A DNA stretch of 8,707 nt, taken from contig JAEZBX010000201.1 in assembly GCA_023412765.1 (NCBI GenBank), forward strand, positions 1-8,707, read 5' to 3'. The notes under the pieces are model-generated. The model was not told the origin of the DNA and did no database searches. It was given only the letters and a program-made list of their open reading frames with translations. Position numbers and translations under genes: made by a program. The stretch is from Bacteroidota bacterium (lineage in GTDB: Bacteria > Bacteroidota > Bacteroidia > Cytophagales > Cyclobacteriaceae). Below are positions 5,990 through 8,707 of the stretch, one piece after another (positions within the stretch are counted from its first letter, which is position 1; each line of letters begins with the position of its first letter).

Positions 5990-7894
5990 ATGGTTAGAGT
6001 TCTTACCATTCTTCTTGTTGCGTGCTCGGCGTTCTCCGTATCAGCGGCAATAAAACTTCCCGCAATCTTCTCAGACAACATGGTCATTCAGCGAAATTCC
6101 CCTGTGAAAATCTGGGGATGGAGCGGTAAGAATTCGACTGTACAAATTGCTTTCAATGGTCAATCTATAAAATCGCGGTCCGACAAAAAAGGATTTTGGA
6201 GTGCGGAGTTGAAACCTATGAATCATGGGGGACCTTTCGAAATGAAAATTTCAAGTGGAAATGAAAGCATAGTGCTTGTAAACATTCTCGTTGGCGATGT
6301 TTGGCTGGGAAGCGGACAATCCAATATGGAGTGGGCAGTAAGAAACAGCAATAATCCCGAGCAGGAGATTGCCGAGGGTAACTATGACAAGATTCGTCTT
6401 TTTACAGTAGCAAGAAAAATGAGTTTTACTCCACTCGAAGATATAGGCGGTGGACCGTGGCAAGTATGTTCCAGCGAGACCGTTGGGAATTTTTCTGCAG
6501 TAGCCTATTTCTTCGGAAGAAAACTTCACAACGAATTGGACATTCCCATAGGACTTATCAACAGTTCATGGGGCGGTACAAATATTGAAACCTGGATCAG
6601 TTGGGATGTGATGTCATTAGATCCGGACTTCAAGGATGCGGATATTAAGCAGCATCAGCAGTCAGCTTTGGAGGCAAGGAAAAATGTGGAGAAATATGAG
6701 CAGGCATTGCAGAACGATCCTGGTATTTCTGAAAAATGGTATGATGCTGCGTACAGCTCGTCGTCATGGAAGAAAACGGAATTACCGCAGGAAGGAGGTC
6801 TGACGGAGTTGCGTAGGAGTGATGGAATTGTTTGGTTTCGAAAAGAAATCACATTGCCCTGGCTTAGTGGTAAAGAGAAAGCAATACTTGGTTTGGGACC
6901 GATCGATGATCGCGACGACACGTATGTCAACGGCAAGCTTATCGGATCGACATCCGATTATTCTCAAGCCCGCGAATACCCATTGGATCCCACTGTGTTG
7001 AAAGAAGGTAGCAATATAATCGTTGTAAAAGTTACAGATACCGGTGGTGGCGGCGGGATGACTGGGAAGGAAGAGCAAATGTTCATTGAGATTGATGGCA
7101 AGCGGACTTCGCTCTCGGACGAATGGCAATACAAGGCAGCTGTATTAAATACTGATTTCGGAATAAAGCAGACTGGTCCGAACTCATTTCCTTCGCAGCT
7201 TTTCAATGCTATGATTTCGCCCATCACATCATTCTCCATCAAAGGAGTAATTTGGTACCAGGGAGAATCGAATGCAGGCAATCCAAAAAAATATCAAACT
7301 TTGTTCCCTACGCTGATAAAGAACTGGCGTACCCGTTGGGGAAATGACTTCCCATTTCTTTGGGTACAGCTAGCGAATTACATGGCGACTACCGATGTGC
7401 CTAAGGAGAGCTCATGGGCAGAGCTGCGAGAGTCACAAACGGCTACACTAAGTTTGCCAAAGACAGGCCAGGCTTTAGCGATCGACATTGGTGTGGCTGA
7501 CGATATTCACCCCAGAAACAAACAGGACGTAGGGCTTCGCCTTGCATTGAACGCATTAAAGATTGAATATGGTAAAGATGTTGTTGCATCAGGCCCGATG
7601 TTTAAATCATTTGAAAAAAATGGTAACAAAATGATTTTGAGCTTTACCAATATTGGAGGTGGACTTCAAGCTAAAGGCGATCGTTATGGATATGTTAAAG
7701 GATTTGCTATCGCCGGCGAAGACAAGAATTTCGTGTGGGCGAAAGCAGAGATCCAGGGCGATCGTGTTATTGTATATAGCGATGCCGTTGCGGACCCTGC
7801 AGCTGTCCGCTATGCATGGGCTGACAATCCTGACGATGCTAATTTGTTTAATAAGGAAGGGCTGCCGGCCTGCCCGTTCAGAACGGATAATTAG
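5990..7894 (+). CDS. Secreted SGNH esterase, sialate O-acetylesterase/CE20-like
   Basis: This is a predicted exported carbohydrate O-acetylesterase of 634 residues with a Sec signal peptide (residues 1 to about 20, ending SVSAA). The SGNH/SASA elements are present: the nucleophile block GSGQSNMEW (Ser111), a GLINSSWGG segment (188-196), WYQGESN (422-428), and the C-terminal catalytic DDIHP (Asp504, His507). Between blocks, about 245-375 is an inserted beta-sandwich resembling the jelly-roll of glycosidases (VWFRKEITLP 281-290; DDTYVNGKLIG 309-319; NIIVVKV 342-348), as in CE20-type acetyl-xylan/xyloglucan esterases. Residues 535-625 form a C-terminal beta domain. The ATG at 5990 is the first start after an in-frame stop at 5981-5983; no Shine-Dalgarno sequence is seen. 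It is divergent from the DUF1080/Gfo-Idh/uxaC operon, and deacetylation of plant polysaccharide would fit uronate use. Despite the family name, sialic acid is not implied by this context. Confidence 0.93.
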   Translation: MVRVLTILLVACSAFSVSAAIKLPAIFSDNMVIQRNSPVKIWGWSGKNSTVQIAFNGQSIKSRSDKKGFWSAELKPMNHGGPFEMKISSGNESIVLVNILVGDVWLGSGQSNMEWAVRNSNNPEQEIAEGNYDKIRLFTVARKMSFTPLEDIGGGPWQVCSSETVGNFSAVAYFFGRKLHNELDIPIGLINSSWGGTNIETWISWDVMSLDPDFKDADIKQHQQSALEARKNVEKYEQALQNDPGISEKWYDAAYSSSSWKKTELPQEGGLTELRRSDGIVWFRKEITLPWLSGKEKAILGLGPIDDRDDTYVNGKLIGSTSDYSQAREYPLDPTVLKEGSNIIVVKVTDTGGGGGMTGKEEQMFIEIDGKRTSLSDEWQYKAAVLNTDFGIKQTGPNSFPSQLFNAMISPITSFSIKGVIWYQGESNAGNPKKYQTLFPTLIKNWRTRWGNDFPFLWVQLANYMATTDVPKESSWAELRESQTATLSLPKTGQALAIDIGVADDIHPRNKQDVGLRLALNALKIEYGKDVVASGPMFKSFEKNGNKMILSFTNIGGGLQAKGDRYGYVKGFAIAGEDKNFVWAKAEIQGDRVIVYSDAVADPAAVRYAWADNPDDANLFNKEGLPACPFRTDN

Positions 7895-7924
7895 CTTTCA
7901 GGTATCAGCTATCAGCCGACAGCT
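7893..7924. repeat. Degenerate heptamer repeat, family AGCTNWC (copy 2)
   Basis: Units are AGCTTTC, AGGTATC, AGCTATC and AGCCGAC, then a partial AGCT. The array begins inside the TAG stop codon of the esterase gene. It is the same family, with the same unit order at its end, as the array at 1280-1311. TAGCT at 7892-7896 can pair with AGCTA at 7921-7925, but only a weak T-run follows, so it is a poor terminator. Confidence 0.82.
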
Positions 7925-7951
7925 AGTTCCTGCTTTTGCATAGGTTGCGTT

Positions 7952-8001
7952 CCTTAATCCCTATTCCTTATTCCTCCCTATACCTTATACCCTATACCTT
8001 T
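7952..8001. repeat. Heptamer repeat block CCYTATW
   Basis: Units starting at 7952, 7959, 7966, 7976, 7983 and 7990 are CCTTAAT, CCCTATT, CCTTATT, CCCTATA, CCTTATA and CCCTATA, followed by CCTTT. CCT and CCC forms alternate, and a 3 bp CCT insert at 7973-7975 breaks the phase once. Two units in the opposite orientation lie at 8034-8047. Confidence 0.8.
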
Positions 8002-8050
8002 CTCTGAGGTGTAAGGTATAGCCCGTATGTTTAAAGGTATAAGGGGTAAG
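7984..8050. repeat. Imperfect inverted repeat/hairpin made of opposed heptamers
   Basis: Arms 7984-8001 and 8033-8050 pair at 15 of 18 positions, including a 9 bp perfect core (TATACCTTT with AAAGGTATA). A competing shorter hairpin pairs 7992-8000 with 8013-8021 perfectly over 9 bp with a 12-base loop. There is no T-run, so a classical intrinsic terminator is not claimed. It lies between the esterase gene and the small exported protein gene and may end or stabilise transcripts. Confidence 0.6.
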
Positions 8051-8080
8051 AACCTCCCTCCATCATTCCCAATAATTGCC

Positions 8081-8088
8081 TACATTAG
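8081..8088 (+). promoter_or_regulatory. Candidate -7 box TACATTAG for the small exported protein gene
   Basis: TACATTAG differs from the Bacteroidota -7 pattern TAnnTTTG at one fixed position and would place the start of transcription about 10 bases before the ATG at 8106. No TTTG box is found at the expected distance upstream. Confidence 0.3.
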
Positions 8089-8105
8089 CAAGGAATCGAT
8101 TAAGG

Positions 8106-8567
8106 ATGAAAGTAGTCTGGATCTGCATATTATCAGCTTTCCTGTGGCAGGACGCAGTTCCCTACAAGTCGAATGACGAATTCGAATTGAAACTGGATTT
8201 GCAATTCAAGAAGCGTCCTCCGCCGGATCTTAACAAGGTTGATCTTGACAAACGCACTTTGCCTGCGTCAGGAATGAACGCGCCTTATTTATACATTGAT
8301 TTGAGGGTGCTCAAGCCTGTCCCGGAAGAGTATCGAGTTAAGGTTATCAAAAATGAGCAAGACCTTCTTTTGTCAAAAAAGTTTGATCCATCAACCGTAA
8401 TTAAACTTGATATGGGATTTACGGATGATATCAAAGATTACATCAGTCCGCATCACTACATGATAACGTTTTTTTCAAAATCCAAAAGCCCGCTCAGCCG
8501 GATTGAGATCTTTTTTGAAAAAGATGGGACGTATATCGTGAATGGAGAGAAGCGAGGGAAGATTTGA
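8106..8567 (+). CDS. Hypothetical exported small protein
   Basis: I do not recognise this 153-residue product. The ATG at 8106 is chosen over an in-frame TTG at 8076 because it gives a normal signal sequence (MKVVWICILSAFLW: lysine, then a hydrophobic core) and follows AAGG directly; the extra residues from the TTG would put two arginines and a polar stretch ahead of it. No lipobox is seen, so the product is probably periplasmic or anchored by its N-terminus. The mature part is charged, with a KKRPPP segment around residues 35-40, then alternating beta-like stretches (YLYIDLRVL, YRVKVI, YMITFF, RIEIFF) that suggest a small beta-rich fold, and a lysine-rich C-terminus. There are no cysteines after the signal and no catalytic motif. 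It stands alone, 211 bp after the esterase gene with repeats between, so it is probably a separate transcription unit. Confidence 0.7.
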   Translation: MKVVWICILSAFLWQDAVPYKSNDEFELKLDLQFKKRPPPDLNKVDLDKRTLPASGMNAPYLYIDLRVLKPVPEEYRVKVIKNEQDLLLSKKFDPSTVIKLDMGFTDDIKDYISPHHYMITFFSKSKSPLSRIEIFFEKDGTYIVNGEKRGKI

Positions 8568-8576
8568 ATGTAAGCG

Positions 8577-8670
8577 GTGAGTAGTAAGTAGTGAGTAGTA
8601 AGTAGTGAGTAGTAAGTAGTAAGTAGTAAGTAGTAAGTAGTAAGTAGTAAGTAGTAAGTAGTAAGTAGTG
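8577..8670. repeat. Tandem heptamer array GTRAGTA, 13 full copies
   Basis: Thirteen uninterrupted 7 bp units run from 8577 to 8667, followed by a partial GTG. Units 1, 3 and 5 are GTGAGTA and all others are GTAAGTA, so the first six alternate and the last eight are identical. There are no indels. It starts 9 bp after the stop codon of the small exported protein gene. Such a low-divergence array is likely to vary in copy number by replication slippage. No gene is identifiable in the last 37 bp of the window. Confidence 0.97.
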
Positions 8671-8707
8671 CCGACCGATTACCTCTCCGCCTGTGTAACC
8701 TACAAAC

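Noticed and set aside
6782..7129. A 115-codon minus-strand ORF opposite the esterase gene.
   Set aside because: It is a shadow of the esterase coding frame; the plus-strand frame holds the catalytic motifs and signal peptide.
8076..8105. An upstream TTG start for the small exported protein.
   Set aside because: It adds an arginine-containing stretch ahead of a good signal sequence; the ATG at 8106 has AAGG directly before it.
8577..8670. Possible CRISPR array.
   Set aside because: The units are 7 bp and contiguous, with no spacers and no cas genes nearby.
8497..8707. An open minus-strand frame entering from the right edge through the GTRAGTA array.
   Set aside because: The array simply contains no stop codon on that strand; the frame then runs antisense into the small exported protein gene.

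Overview
The window looks like chromosomal DNA of a member of the Bacteroidota, probably a Cytophagales- or Chitinophagales-type environmental saccharolytic bacterium. The evidence is moderate GC with AT-rich intergenic regions, almost no Shine-Dalgarno sequences, an ECF sigma factor paired with an Ig-like lipoprotein, a Tat-exported Gfo/Idh/MocA oxidoreductase, and a secreted double DUF1080 protein. Genus level cannot be read from the sequence.

Layout. Bases 1-1261 hold a minus-strand unit: a promoter with ECF-type spacing, an Ig-like lipoprotein, and 18 bp later an ECF sigma factor that runs off the left edge. Bases 1273-1454 hold short tandem repeats, part of which form a terminator-like hairpin with a T-run on the minus strand, plus about 110 bp of unexplained sequence open on both strands. 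Bases 1457-5679 are a minus-strand operon, transcribed in the order tandem DUF1080 protein, Tat-exported Gfo/Idh oxidoreductase, uronate isomerase UxaC. A 310 bp divergent control region (5680-5989) separates it from a plus-strand secreted SGNH (SASA/CE20-like) esterase at 5990-7894. After that come two more short-repeat blocks, an unrecognised exported small protein (8106-8567), and a striking 13-copy heptamer array at 8577-8667.

How the genes may work together. The central region reads as a small carbohydrate locus for decorated plant polysaccharide. The esterase would remove acetyl groups outside the cytoplasm. The exported oxidoreductase and the DUF1080 protein could cleave glycosidic bonds by a 3-keto mechanism in the periplasm. 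UxaC would channel the released glucuronate or galacturonate into catabolism. The family assignments are strong; the joint pathway and its substrate are inference.

The most unusual non-coding feature is that four intergenic stretches carry degenerate tandem repeats of unrelated sequence, three families with a strict 7 bp period and one with an 8 bp period. One heptamer family occurs at two places 6.6 kb apart.
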